Shown here in pieces: positions 1 through 11,108 of a stretch of 64,000 nt of DNA. The position numbers and the translations under genes are program-made. Source of the DNA: Hoplostethus atlanticus (taxonomy: Eukaryota > Chordata > Actinopteri > Trachichthyiformes > Trachichthyidae); NCBI GenBank assembly GCA_034670405.1, contig JAXDDX010000035.1:2241001-2305000 (forward strand), given 5' to 3'. The stretch's first letter is position 1; the number at the start of each line of letters is the position of its first letter. The notes under the pieces are model-generated. The model did not search any database, was not told the origin of the DNA, and worked only from the letters and a program-made list of their open reading frames with translations.

Positions 1-1621
1 ATGAGAGGCCTTATGGACTCACACAGCATTCGTCTGAAACTTTTACATAAAATCTACCCCAATTCCCAGACCACCCCTTTTCCATCTTTTTCATTAATTT
101 TCCATTTATTTTCATTCATTTAGAGAGCGGTGACACCACACTGTCCTAGTTACAATTCAGTAGTCGGCCTATTCCTTTTGGTATCTAAAAATGTAAAAGC
201 AAAACTTGGCCTTGGTCCATAATAGATAGAAACTAAAATTATTTCTGAGTGAGTGTGCGTCAAAAAATGTTGCCTGTCTTGTTTTGCATTGGGGCCCTAC
301 TAACATGTTGTTCACCCGTGTTTTCTGGCCCTCGAGAGGTGTGTCAAACCCCAAGCACACCTCTATCTCTCTCAGCCCTGCAGCTGTCAACATTGCAGTG
401 CACTGAGAAAAGAGCAAAACTGGGTGCTGGAGGGAGGCTCGTGCCTATTCTGACCTTTTGTAGGCCGCATTCGGAATGAAAAATGTGTTGGTAGCACGCA
501 CATAGTTTGGAGAAAGACAGGGTAGTAAAGGTATAATGGGATGGGTAAGAGTTGGGGGTTTTGATAGACAGGGAAGAGTAGCCTAGGATCACGACTGAGC
601 TGCCTGTCAGCCTCCTTACTGAGATGTAAGGAATGTTTTCAGTCATAGCTGAGCAGTATGTTAGCAATTTGGGATTACCTCAGTGTTATGAGCAGGGAGG
701 AGGGGAGAGAGGGAGAGAATATGAGTGGAGGAAGGGAGACGGAGAGAGACAGAGCGGGAGAAAGAGTGGGAGGGTGGAGAGATTACCTTTTTGCTCACTA
801 TCTAAGCGTGGAAGTGGAAAATTCCAGCGGACATGTAGTAAAAGAAAAAAGATAGGCGTGTCCTGGCATGGAAGAGGTTAAGAACGGCAAAGTCAGCCTG
901 CAGGGATCTGAGCTGCAGTGAGTGGGTGTTGAGCAATCAACAAGGGAATGAGAGAGAGAGAGCGAGAGAGAGAACAAAAAGGGGGTAGATGGAGAGATGG
1001 AAAGATAGTGAGTGAGGGGAAATTGAGAGAAAACGGGAGAGGCTGTTCATGTAGTGTGTGAGGGTGCGTATATCTGGGTATGTGTGTGTTGGCATGCGTG
1101 TGTGTGTGTCTGTGTGTATGCACCTGTCATGTTCCTCTGCTGTGTGTACAACCTGTTCACCATCTGACTCGGGGCCTTGCGGGTCTGGCTGACCCCTCAC
1201 CCTGTCAAGCCTGAGCACGCCGGGGCTGCACAACTCGTCTTTTTGCACCGTGAAACAGAACCTGCTGGTCAAGCTATAGTACTGTTGTTGTTGTTGTTGT
1301 TTAATAGCCTCTCAATGCCATCGTCGCACTGGGTTCATTCATATCAGCATGGAGGGTTTTATTTTTACACTTTGTAGTTTCATTTGTGGCGTTTTCAGTA
1401 AGAAATGTGGCAGTTCCTCAGTGATAGCAAGCACTCTACAACACTATTATAGGGTTAGGGTTTTTAGAACATGCTTGCAGTATGATTTCAATAATCACAG
1501 GGTTAATAATAGATTTAACTTGGTTTTGCTGAGCCTTGGCTTAGAAAGTTGAAGCTCCGAAAATCTTTGCAGTGAATTTATTACTAGCGCCACAGGGTAA
1601 GTCTGAGGCCACTCTCATAGA

Positions 1622-1622
<1 letters not shown>

Positions 1623-1660
<38 letters not shown>
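1623..1660. repeat. (CT)n microsatellite
   Basis: About 18 uninterrupted CT dinucleotides, within the presumed tead3 5' intron. Confidence 0.9.
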
Positions 1661-2507
1661 GTCAGCCAAACCTGTGGAACATCTTTTCTGCTCTGCAATG
1701 AGATAGCAGTGAGATTTATACCAGCACACTGTAGTTGGGGAGATGTAATGTTTTTCTCCCTCTCTCCCCCTCAGTTGAAGAGATTGAGAGTGGCAGTTGG
1801 GCTGGGGTTGGGGTTGCATTGTTCTTTCTCTGCCATCCTCTGCTGGGGATGGTCAGCAGCAGGTGCTGCTGTCCGTTGGGTACAAAGTCACACAGTGGTG
1901 TTGTTTTGGGAAGAGGGGCTGTCCTGCTGCCAGGTGGCAGTTGTTGGCAAAGACAGTTATGGCTTTGTGTTTCCTCCAAGAGTTATAGCATCAGCTGCCC
2001 CTTTCCCCCCCCCCTAACCATAGCCCCCTGCCCCAACCCAATAGCCCTCACCCCAGCTCTAACCCCTGCTTCTCCCAGAGTTGGATATGTGCATGTGTGT
2101 GTGTTCGCCCAGGCACTGGCTCTGTTCGCAGGCCCGGGCCAATCAGACTGGCTAGCACAGATGTGACAGGCTGAGAGGAATGCTAGGAATGCGGAGGCGC
2201 TGGAGCGGGCGTGTCCATCCTTGGCCTGGGGGAGAAGGGGAGGGGCCATCTCAGTATCGGCAGACAGTTCTGCTCTGCTCTGCTGGCCGACTGGCGGGCC
2301 AACTGGTTGGAGAATACAGTGGGTGCTGCAAGCCTGCTGGAGATGGCCTGCAGTACTTTTATGGCAATTGCACTTACCAGGGCCTTCAGGAGGCCAAGGG
2401 CTAAAGAGTGTGTGAAAAAAACAGGACTTGAAAGTTTCTCCTGTCATTATGTGTCTGAAAGCTGTTAACCCATTGAGATCCTAGACACATAGCCGATTGT
2501 GTCTCTA

Positions 2508-2508
<1 letters not shown>

Positions 2509-2574
<66 letters not shown>

Positions 2575-2580
2575 GTGTGT
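2509..2580. repeat. (GT)n microsatellite
   Basis: More than 30 GT dinucleotides with a few GC interruptions at the 3' side. Long open frames of alternating Cys-Val or Thr-His across it are artefacts of the repeat. Confidence 0.92.
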
Positions 2581-3388
2581 GCGTTGTGCGTGTCTGTGAC
2601 GACAGCTTGGTTGTGTCATAATGATATAGCCATTCTACTTCCCTTTCGGACCAATTTTCAGCCACAGAAATCCAGTAAGCATGACTTGGCAATGAAAAGA
2701 AGTGATTGGCCGGTTTTCCCTTGATACAACACACTAATACCTTTTGCAATTCTCAAATAAAGAAGATCCAGTTTTGCTCGATTCGAGCTGCATTTCACCG
2801 AAGTGGCAGTGCTCCTGAAGATGTCCCTCCATGTCCCTCCTCTGGATGTAAAGAGGACTAGGAAAGCCTAGAATAGAAGGCCCTTCTCTGCACAACCTGT
2901 TTGTGCAGAATGTCGAGTGCAGATGTTATGTCATGAGAAACATGGTCCTGTTTTCTAAGCACTCTCTGTAATTAGGCTACACGGCCATGTGAGCAGACAG
3001 TAAAGAGGTGTCAAACCAGCTAATGAAACTTGTGGTAAAAATCATCCCCTCAATAGCCAGCTTGTGTGAAATGAGGATACTGGGGTTTTGAAATATAATT
3101 TTCCACAAGGAAACAGAGGTGTTATCGTGACCTTTGACCCATGACAATCAACTAAGTGTGTTTGCCCTAAAAACCTTTGGAAAAGGTCACACTGTTACTC
3201 TTTTAATGTGAGACCTGAAGAGAGGTATAGCTAGTGTGCCACCTTCTGTCCATTTTGTGGTATTATCAACACATGTTTCTACAATCTCCATCAATTGCGC
3301 AGGAAGAATTGTTTGTAAAACAAACGTATTCTTTTTACCTTGTTTTTGTCTCTTAATATTCTTGACTCTCTTTTCTGTTTTGCTACAG

Positions 3389-6300
3389 GTCGCAATGAAT
3401 TGATAGCGAGGTACATCAAGCTGAGGACAGGCAAAACCCGCACAAGAAAACAGGTAAACATAACGTGGTTTGTTTTCACAGTAACAAATGCATGCATGCG
3501 ACAACGCTGCTAGACTTGGATGCTTATAGTTAGAATCCCTGAGATCAAAATGCATGGTTTTATTTTTAGTCAAGTATAATGCAGAACTACGACATCAGGA
3601 GTGTAAAAGTATTTTTTCTTCAGAATAACATTTTTTTACAATTCAATTCATGTTATCTTGCATTTGATTTTGAAAAAAATAAACAAATATAAATCGCAAA
3701 TTATTTAAACACACATTAATGCATTAAACACTTTAATTTGTATTAATTTTACTGATTTCAATGCTTCTACTGCTGTGTGTGTGTGTGCGTGTGCGTGTGC
3801 ATGTGCGCATATGCTCACATATATTTGCATGCATGAGTGTATGGGTGTGTCTGCATGCATCTCTGAGTGCATGCTGTTTTCATGCTCAAAAAACTGTTTC
3901 ACACCCCTTTAGGTGTCTAGTCACATACAGGTGTTAGCACGGAAGAAAGTGCGAGAATACCAGGCGGGTATCAAGGTAGGTGCTGCCAACTGGCCTCCTG
4001 GCAAGACTGACTGGGCGTCTCTTTCCTCTTTGGTTACGGCTTCTCTCTCTTCCCTTGTCTTTTCTCTCCCTGTCTCCTTTTCTCTTCCCTCCTCTTGGCT
4101 ATTCTTCTTTGCAGGTTTCTAGCCACTTGCAGGTTCTCGCCCGGAGAAAATCTCGCGAGATCCAGTCAAAGCTAAAGGTATGCGCTTCACCGCGGGCTGG
4201 GCGGGGCTGGTAAAGGCTTGGCTTTGCACTAACCACTTAATTTGTGCACATTATCAGTCCTTGTTTTGATACAAAGACCAGTTGGATCTTAAAAGCTGTT
4301 GGTTATTTGCGTCGTATTTGATTATGGTCAGGATGCAAGCTTGGCAAGCAAAATGCAACTTTGTTTCAGGATTTTTAATAAAAATGTGTAATTACTTTAA
4401 TATAAATGTCCTAAAGGACTTTCAGTTCAGTTTCAGATACACCCAGGAAAAAAATACCTCAACCTTGCTTCTATGTTATGCATTGCATGTGACACAAAGA
4501 TGCCGTTTTGTTTCTTTTAAATTAATTTCTACTTAGGTCTTAGCTCCATTAACTCTAATCGCATTACTCAATCATAAAAGTATAATGGCTGATTCTGAAG
4601 CTTCTGGTTTAGAGGAATGTTACACGAGCTGTGATGACGAGCCTGGTGAAAGGGCTTTTTGCCGCATGTCGCTGTTGCTTCAGCTCCTCTGTGCCAGCCA
4701 TGCTGCTGCCTACATACTTTTCTGAGACTTCCTCTGTTTTCAAACTTCTCTCTGCTTTGATACTTTTAGTTCTCGTTCTTGTATTTTTGTAATGTCATAT
4801 CATTTCTAATATGAACTGACTCATTATCCTTTAGTATTTTCACCATTTCACATTTGGCTTTTGATCTCTGTCTTATTGTCCTTCCAACCCCTCTGGTCTC
4901 TTCATACTCTCTTTTCATTATTTGCTAAGTCATACAAATCAAGTCCATGTGCCACTTACATATACACATATACATTAACACACAATGGAGACACCCGTTA
5001 TCACTGAAGACATTGTGACTTCAAATCACATCATTCATGTTTTTTTCTACGTGAAAGAGACACAGTAACAGAGAAAGAATCAGATCTTTAACTGTAGTCA
5101 CTTTGGAGAGCTAACCAAGCAGATTTGTTTCATAAATTTGCTAATGGATGTCTTGACCTTACATCAAAAATCATCCAATTTCTCTTTCCTTTTCACAAAA
5201 TCTGTAATTTTTTTTTCACCGTAAACCCTTCATACTGTATATGTCTGTATATGTTTCATTCAAAACATATAATCACTGTATGTTCAGTCATTTGGCTATA
5301 TTATGTTATTCTATTTGTTCTTTATTGCGCTGCAACAGTTTTAATAACCCTTGATGTTTGTTGTCCCTTTAGCTTTTAAATATGTAGTGATATCATTTTT
5401 CAGTTAATGTACTGTACATACAGTTGCAGCCATTGTAGATGTCCCACTTCACGCATTTATCCTGCATCTTTCCTGCATTAATACTGTAGACAGACTTGAG
5501 CAAAGCAGTATATTTGTAAATCAAAACAAAAATGTTTCTCAACCAACTAGTTTCCAGACCATTCTTCAGATGGCTGAAAAGGACAAATCATTCCTCTTGG
5601 GGATGAATTAGTTGCCCAATGTGACATTAAAAAGTGTGAGAATAGCTAAATCTGCTCCAATACAATTGTAAGTCTTTATTCAGAAATAAATCTCCAAGGA
5701 TCTCTGAATTTGACCATTTAGATTATTTAGATTACCAGTGGGGCGATCAGTACAGTATTTCCCCCAATGATACTGAACCAATATGCTGAAGTATTGGTTA
5801 TTTTTATATGAAAACTATTATGAAGGGTTAGGTTAGGATGTTCAATGAAATGGCGGCATTAAAAATAAAATTTAAAAAATCCTCTATTTTTGATTTATGA
5901 CTTAATATTTAGTTTAATTGATTTGAAAAAAGAAAGAAAAAAACATTAAATAAATACATTAAACATTACCATACATAAATCCTGCAAAAAATAAAACATA
6001 ACAATATTTTATAGTGGCCCATGTATTTTGATAGTATTGTGTTGGGAGCACTCTGGCAACTTATTGATCTGTCTAGACTCTATTCATGGGGTAAACTGTC
6101 ATTTATGGTGTGTTTAAATTCATTGGGATTTTTTGATGCAATGATAATGTGAACCATCTAAATTATTACACACCTATGAAAAGCAAAAAACGAAATGCAG
6201 CTGTACCTGAATGCAGTGACAACCTTTATGTACTCAAAAACTCCTAATTTATCTGAACACATCATTTAGAACTACATCATTTACTAATGGTTTCTCTCTT

Positions 6301-8009
6301 TTCTGATTTAGGCAATGAATTTGGTAAGTGAATTTGACTTGTGCAATATGTTCCCCCCCCCCTCCCATTTGCTTGGCAGTGCCAGGGCATTGTCTCCTGC
6401 TATGGCCCCCTGCTGGCATGGCATCCCACCCCATTGCTATCACATAATGAAGCAATGCTTAGGAAACAACCGTGCTTTGAACCCATTACTGCTGTGCATC
6501 CCACCTAATGTAGTGTAATCCCCCCCACCACCTCTGCCATAAGCCCAAGTGTAGCTTGCTTTGCATAGGGTGTCGCTCTTTGATTTGGGGTCTCGCTTCT
6601 GAGGCATCTTTCCTTTAATCGCACAGGCATTGCTAAATTTGTTGATTCTATTGTTTATTTAAGATCTGTCTTTGTTGCCTCAGAGACAAGATAAAGGTGT
6701 GAGAATGAGGCTTTTTTTAATCGTCTGTCTGCCCTTCAAGAGCATTCCTTTGCAATCATAAAAGAAGAGTGAGAGTGCATTTTTATCATATTCTGCAAAC
6801 GCTTTGATGCGTCTGTAGATTACATGAAGTATGTGTGATGCACCACCTTTATGTGACTTGGAAACTAATGACATGGCTTTGTAAGTCTCTTTGTGTTAGC
6901 TTTTTCATTTCTCAGACAGTAAACCTGTTGGTGTACGCTGTTGGATGCAACATGAATTCACAACAGAATACATCGTTTCAATACATTGTCTTCTTACTCT
7001 GTTTCTCATATTGACCTTTACATTATGACCCACTCAAATAATGGTGAAGTACTGCTGCTTGTTTTTTTCTATACTTCTCTATGCTTCATTCTGTCTACCT
7101 GCTCTTTCAAAATGTTTTACTGTATTACCATGTGTGATAAATATGCTCCATGTGTTGATGATAAACAGTAGATGCTATTGGCTGTTACTCATGTCAAGCC
7201 TATCGTAACACACAATCGAAATAAGAAGACTTTCTAGTGAAACCACATTCATCTTTAGCTATTACTGAAAAGGAGATAAGAGCCATCAACCTTTTCTTTT
7301 AAAAAACGTGAATTACTGGAATATTTTGAGTAATTGTAGACTTTAGATGTGGTTCTGATTATTTATTATCTAAAGCTACAAGTGAATGCCATGTAATTCA
7401 GAAGAGTGGCACACTAACTTTAAATGGCTCTGATCTGATTGATACCAAGGATACAAATTAATAAAGAAACATTAATACATTTGTTTTGACTTTTTACAGT
7501 CCAACAAAGCACTGTGATGTGTGTGATGAGTCAGGATCGTAGTGTACTAGATGATGGTGCCACCTTGTGGTGGACTGTCTTCCTCATTTCTCTGTCCCGG
7601 TCTACAGGATCAGGCCTCTAAAGACAAGGCCCTGCAGAACATGGCAGCACTATCGTCTGCACAGATTGTCTCCCCGAGCCTGATCAAGAGCCATCTTCCA
7701 CCACTGCCTCCTGCCCCCTACCCCCCACAGGCCAGGGTGAGCCTTTTTTTTCCAATGACTGGTTGGTTTTTCAGTGACAGTTATGTTGTGCTAATTGGGG
7801 CTTTGTTTGTTCACTCTCATGTTAATTAACTCTGATGGGTGTGGACTTTTATAAACACTGGCATAGTGTGGATTTTTACACTCAGACAATTTCGCTGTGT
7901 AGCAATTTTTACATTCATCATTTTAAGAAAAACTTCACTGGATTTTGGTAGGATTTGATCTGAGTAACTACTTGTGGTAACAGATTTATACTACCAACTG
8001 ACATTGACA

Positions 8010-8049
<40 letters not shown>

Positions 8050-9040
8050 GACATATAGTGGCAACTGTCATTTTTGTCTGTTCTCCAGTTCTGGCCTGCT
8101 CCAATCCCAGGACAGCCTGGACCCTCTCAGGAGTAAGTAGCCCACTGCATTAATGCCACTAGCTATCTGTGGGATGTCATTCAGGGTGTGTTTAGTATCA
8201 GGTATCTGTGTAAGAGAGAGAGTGAGTGAGTGAGGGAGTGAGTGAGGTAAATGTGGGGTGGATACCGCTGGCGTGTTTAACGGATCACATTTATGTACAT
8301 CAGGCTGGTTCTAGAGCTCAACCCGGGAAGGACTCCTGGGCTTGGCCGCACCAGCCATGCGTAAGTTCCCCTTGCCCAGGTTGGGCTGTGAGCACGAGGC
8401 AGCACTAACCCTTCTTCAACACTGTACTGTATGTTTCCTGCACTAATGTAACCTGCTGCCAGGTCTCAAACCTGCTTCAAATTTGATTGGGAAAAAAAAC
8501 TGGAAGATGATAGGTAAATCCTCATGCAACGGCCGTCACTGAAACAATGGAAATGTACCAAATGGAATGATGCAATACGACCCAGTGCATGGGGCCCTAT
8601 GAAACCACAATATTATATCAGCAAAAGCATAAACCTGGCACTCACTGATGCTATTTTGCATCATATTAGCAATATTCATTAAGAAATAATGAAGCAGAGG
8701 TGGACTTACGCCTAGCTGTTGCAGCAACACATGCCTACACCTTGACACTAACAAAAACTAAAATCACATGCCACCATCAGTCAGGTCCTGCACGACCAAA
8801 TTAGAAATGGCACATTTTCTGTGACAGTTCACAGCATATTGAATATGATGTTACATCTTTGTGTTACTGACCAATTCATTCTCTTTCAGTATCAAACCAT
8901 TTGCACAGTCCCCATACCCAAGCCTATCAGGTCCTCTTCCCCCAACCATATCAAGTGAGTATGGACACGATGAACTTCACTGTGAACTTTTCAAAAATGA
9001 AACCAAAGCAGCAGGTGATAGCAGCTGACTCACATTTGTG

Positions 9041-9091
<51 letters not shown>

Positions 9092-11036
9092 CCCAGATTA
9101 TGAACCCTTGGCTCCCCCTCCCCCGCCGGCTGCTACAGCAGTGCCAGTGTGGCAGGACCGGACCATTGCCTCCTCTAAACTGCGGATGCTGGAGTATTCA
9201 GCCTTCATGGAGGTCCAAAGGGACCCAGACAATGTGAGTTCAAATATAAAACACAGAACAGGAGACTTTTAAATAATCTTGAAATGATAATAAAGGTTGA
9301 AATGATTTAGTTTGTTATCATTGTTCAGGTAAGAAAGGGGACACTTTTTATTATGGTAAATGGAATGCTTTTTATGTGTTATTCTTTGTTCAGGTGGGGT
9401 TGGCCACATAGGACAATAGTGCCAGAAAGCTAAACAATCACAGGAAATGATTTGAAAGTCAAGTTTGTGTTCTTCCCTTTGAGTGAAAAGTTACCTAACA
9501 CATTGTCCTGATGTGGTAAATCCCTCTCATCTGGTACTCCAAGCAAGTTAAAACAAATGCTAAGAATTACAGTATCTGTAACTACTACTGAACTCTAGCT
9601 ACAGGTCTGGTTTCGGTTAGTTGGATTGTTTAGCTGTTAGTAGAAGCTAACCTCATCCTCTCTTTCCCCCGTGAGGGTCTTCTTGAGGCTAACCATCCTC
9701 TCCCTTTTCTCCTCTCTCTCTCCCCACTGCAGTACAGCAAACACCTGTTTGTCCACATTGGGCAGACCAACCCCTCCTACAGTGACCCCCTCCTAGAGGC
9801 TGTGGACATTCGGCAGATCTATGATAAGTTCCCCGAGAAGAAGGGCGGGCTCAAAGAGCTTTACGAGAAAGGCCCTCAGAACGCATTCTTCCTAGTAAAA
9901 TTCTGGGTGGGTTTTCATCACCTTACACTAATGTTATTATTGTGCATTTCATTTACATTTACGTTGTGCAGTTTGAGCTTATCATTATCCAACTGTGGAA
10001 AACAATCACACATATTTTGAACAACCGTTTAGCTCGTTGAGTGGCACTAACACTGCCAGGGCTAGGAGTTCAACACTGAACACAGTGAAAATGACTTAAT
10101 AATTCTCCAAATCATATTCTCTAAATCCTCATCACCTATTTAACAATAAATGCCAGAAATGTTACACAATTTATTTTCTCGTATTTTTATATCAAAACCG
10201 TGTATTGTTAGTCACTTCATTGCGTACCAGTAGGCATATATAAAAACTGCAACCAATAATGCCAGCATAGTTTTTGAACAACCCAAGACACCGCCGGAAT
10301 ACCATCTCCTTGTGACTTTACAACTTGTTTAGCTTCAAGGGTCCACGTATGTTATGACGATCACTAATCTGATGAAGTGTATGCCCTCGGCAGGCGGACC
10401 TGAACAGCAGTGGAATGCAGGACGGCCCCGGTTCCTTCTACGGTGTCAGTAGCCAGTACAGTAGCCTTGAGAACATGACTATCACTGTTTCAACCAAAGT
10501 CTGCTCCTTCGGCAAGCAGGTGGTCGAGAAAGTAGAGGTAAGGCCGTTCATTGTTTGGCTGTGTACGGAATTGCTATAGAACCTGTCAGTCATATGTTAA
10601 GCAATGGCAATACATACTCATTGACAGCTCACTGACTCTCCTGTGCACATTTCAGACAGAGTATGCCCGCATGGAGGGAGGAAAGTGTGTTTACAGGATC
10701 CACCGCTCCCCTATGTGCGAATATATGATCAACTTCATCCACAAACTCAAACACTTGCCTGAAAAATACATGATGAACAGTGTTCTTGAAAACTTCACTA
10801 TCCTTCAGGTATGAAATACCATCTTATCTGAATTCAGTATCATAACGATGCGATGTTCAGTAGCCCGGCGATGCTACGGCATATTTTTCACCATATGTTT
10901 CATGTTTTTGTTTGTCCTTCAGGTGGTGACAAACCGTGACACCCAGGAGACATTGCTTTGTATAGCATTTGTTTTCGAGGTTTCCACGAGTGAACACGGA
11001 GCTCAGTATCATGTCTACAGACTTCTTAAAGACTAA
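3389..11036 (+). CDS. tead3: TEA-domain transcription factor TEAD3 (5'-partial)
   Basis: This is a nuclear DNA-binding partner of the YAP/TAZ co-activators (Hippo pathway), binding M-CAT elements such as CATTCC. Exons seen: 3389-3453, 3913-3975 (or alternative 4115-4177), 6312-6323, 7608-7736, 8089-8132, 8890-8954, 9097-9233, 9733-9906, 10394-10537, 10656-10808 and 10923-11036 with TAA. All junctions are AG/GT and phases agree, giving about 365 residues. The first exon carries the TEA-domain segment [19 protein letters not shown]. The C-terminal half is the YAP-binding domain, with [20 protein letters not shown], the palmitoylation-site motif KVCSFGKQ, and [23 protein letters not shown]3 rather than TEAD1, 2 or 4 is indicated by VREYQAGIK plus [19 protein letters not shown] and NFTILQVVT. 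The N-terminal ~70 residues lie upstream of the window. The paralogue (tead3a or tead3b) was not determined. Confidence 0.95.
3913..3975 (+). other. tead3: tead3 alternative exon A (TEA-domain helix 3, TEAD3-like)
   Basis: A 63-bp, phase 0/0 exon with acceptor TTTAG and donor GTAGGT. It encodes [12 protein letters not shown] then VREYQAGIK, the version typical of TEAD3. Its partner exon lies only 139 bp downstream, with identical length and phase. The VSSH.QVLAR stretch is the DNA-recognition helix of the TEA domain. Confidence 0.9.
4115..4177 (+). other. tead3: tead3 alternative exon B (TEA-domain helix 3, TEAD1-like)
   Basis: A second 63-bp, phase 0/0 exon with acceptor TTTGCAG after a long CT-rich tract and donor GTATGC. 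It encodes [12 protein letters not shown] then SREIQSKLK, matching exon A at 14 of 21 positions. Its second half resembles TEAD1 (SR..HSKLK). Including both exons would duplicate the recognition helix in frame, so mutually exclusive use is inferred from length, phase and homology. Transcripts are needed to prove it. Confidence 0.85.
6312..6323 (+). other. tead3: tead3 12-bp microexon (AMNL)
   Basis: Four codons reading Ala-Met-Asn-Leu sit between an acceptor GATTTAG and a donor GTAAGT. Human TEAD3 carries the same AMNL between the TEA-domain tail and the DQ.SKDKALQ segment. The microexon keeps phase 0 on both sides, so skipping it would remove four residues without a frameshift. Confidence 0.85.
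8010..8049. repeat. (ATT)n microsatellite
   Basis: About 13 ATT units in a tead3 intron, ending some 40 bp before the acceptor of exon 8089-8132. Confidence 0.9.
9043..9090 (+). repeat. tead3: (TG)24 microsatellite abutting a tead3 3' splice site
   Basis: An uninterrupted TG run of 48 bp ends six bases before the exon at 9097 (acceptor GCCCAG). It takes the place of a normal polypyrimidine tract, so its length could influence recognition of this exon. Confidence 0.9.
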
Positions 11037-11102
11037 CAGGGAAGTTTTGGAAAAGCCTGACAAAGCGTGACACAATCTCTCTTCAAACTTCAACTATCCA
11101 GG

Positions 11103-11108
11103 AATAAA
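11103..11108 (+). terminator. tead3: Candidate tead3 polyadenylation signal
   Basis: An AATAAA lies 67 bp after the tead3 stop codon. The distance is short and the downstream GU-rich element is weak, so a later signal (AATAAA near 11617) may be the main one. Confidence 0.35.

Larger units (their letters stand above)
1..3388 (+). other. tead3: 5' intron of tead3 (no exon recognised)
   Basis: This stretch precedes the first recognised tead3 exon. That exon opens in phase 2, with two bases completing a Gly codon of the TEA domain, so at least one upstream coding exon must exist. It should carry the initiator and about 70 N-terminal residues. I found no frame here resembling it, so it probably lies before position 1. 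The stretch holds simple repeats: GA-rich DNA near 950-975, (CT)n at 1623-1660 and a long (GT)n at 2509-2580. Short open frames here run through these repeats and look like noise. Confidence 0.6.

Noticed and set aside
2401-2749. Long open frames of alternating Cys-Val or Thr-His residues
   Set aside because: They are translations of the (GT)n repeat; the same applies to frames at 9046-9272, 48379-48619, 60628-61023 and 63635-63826.
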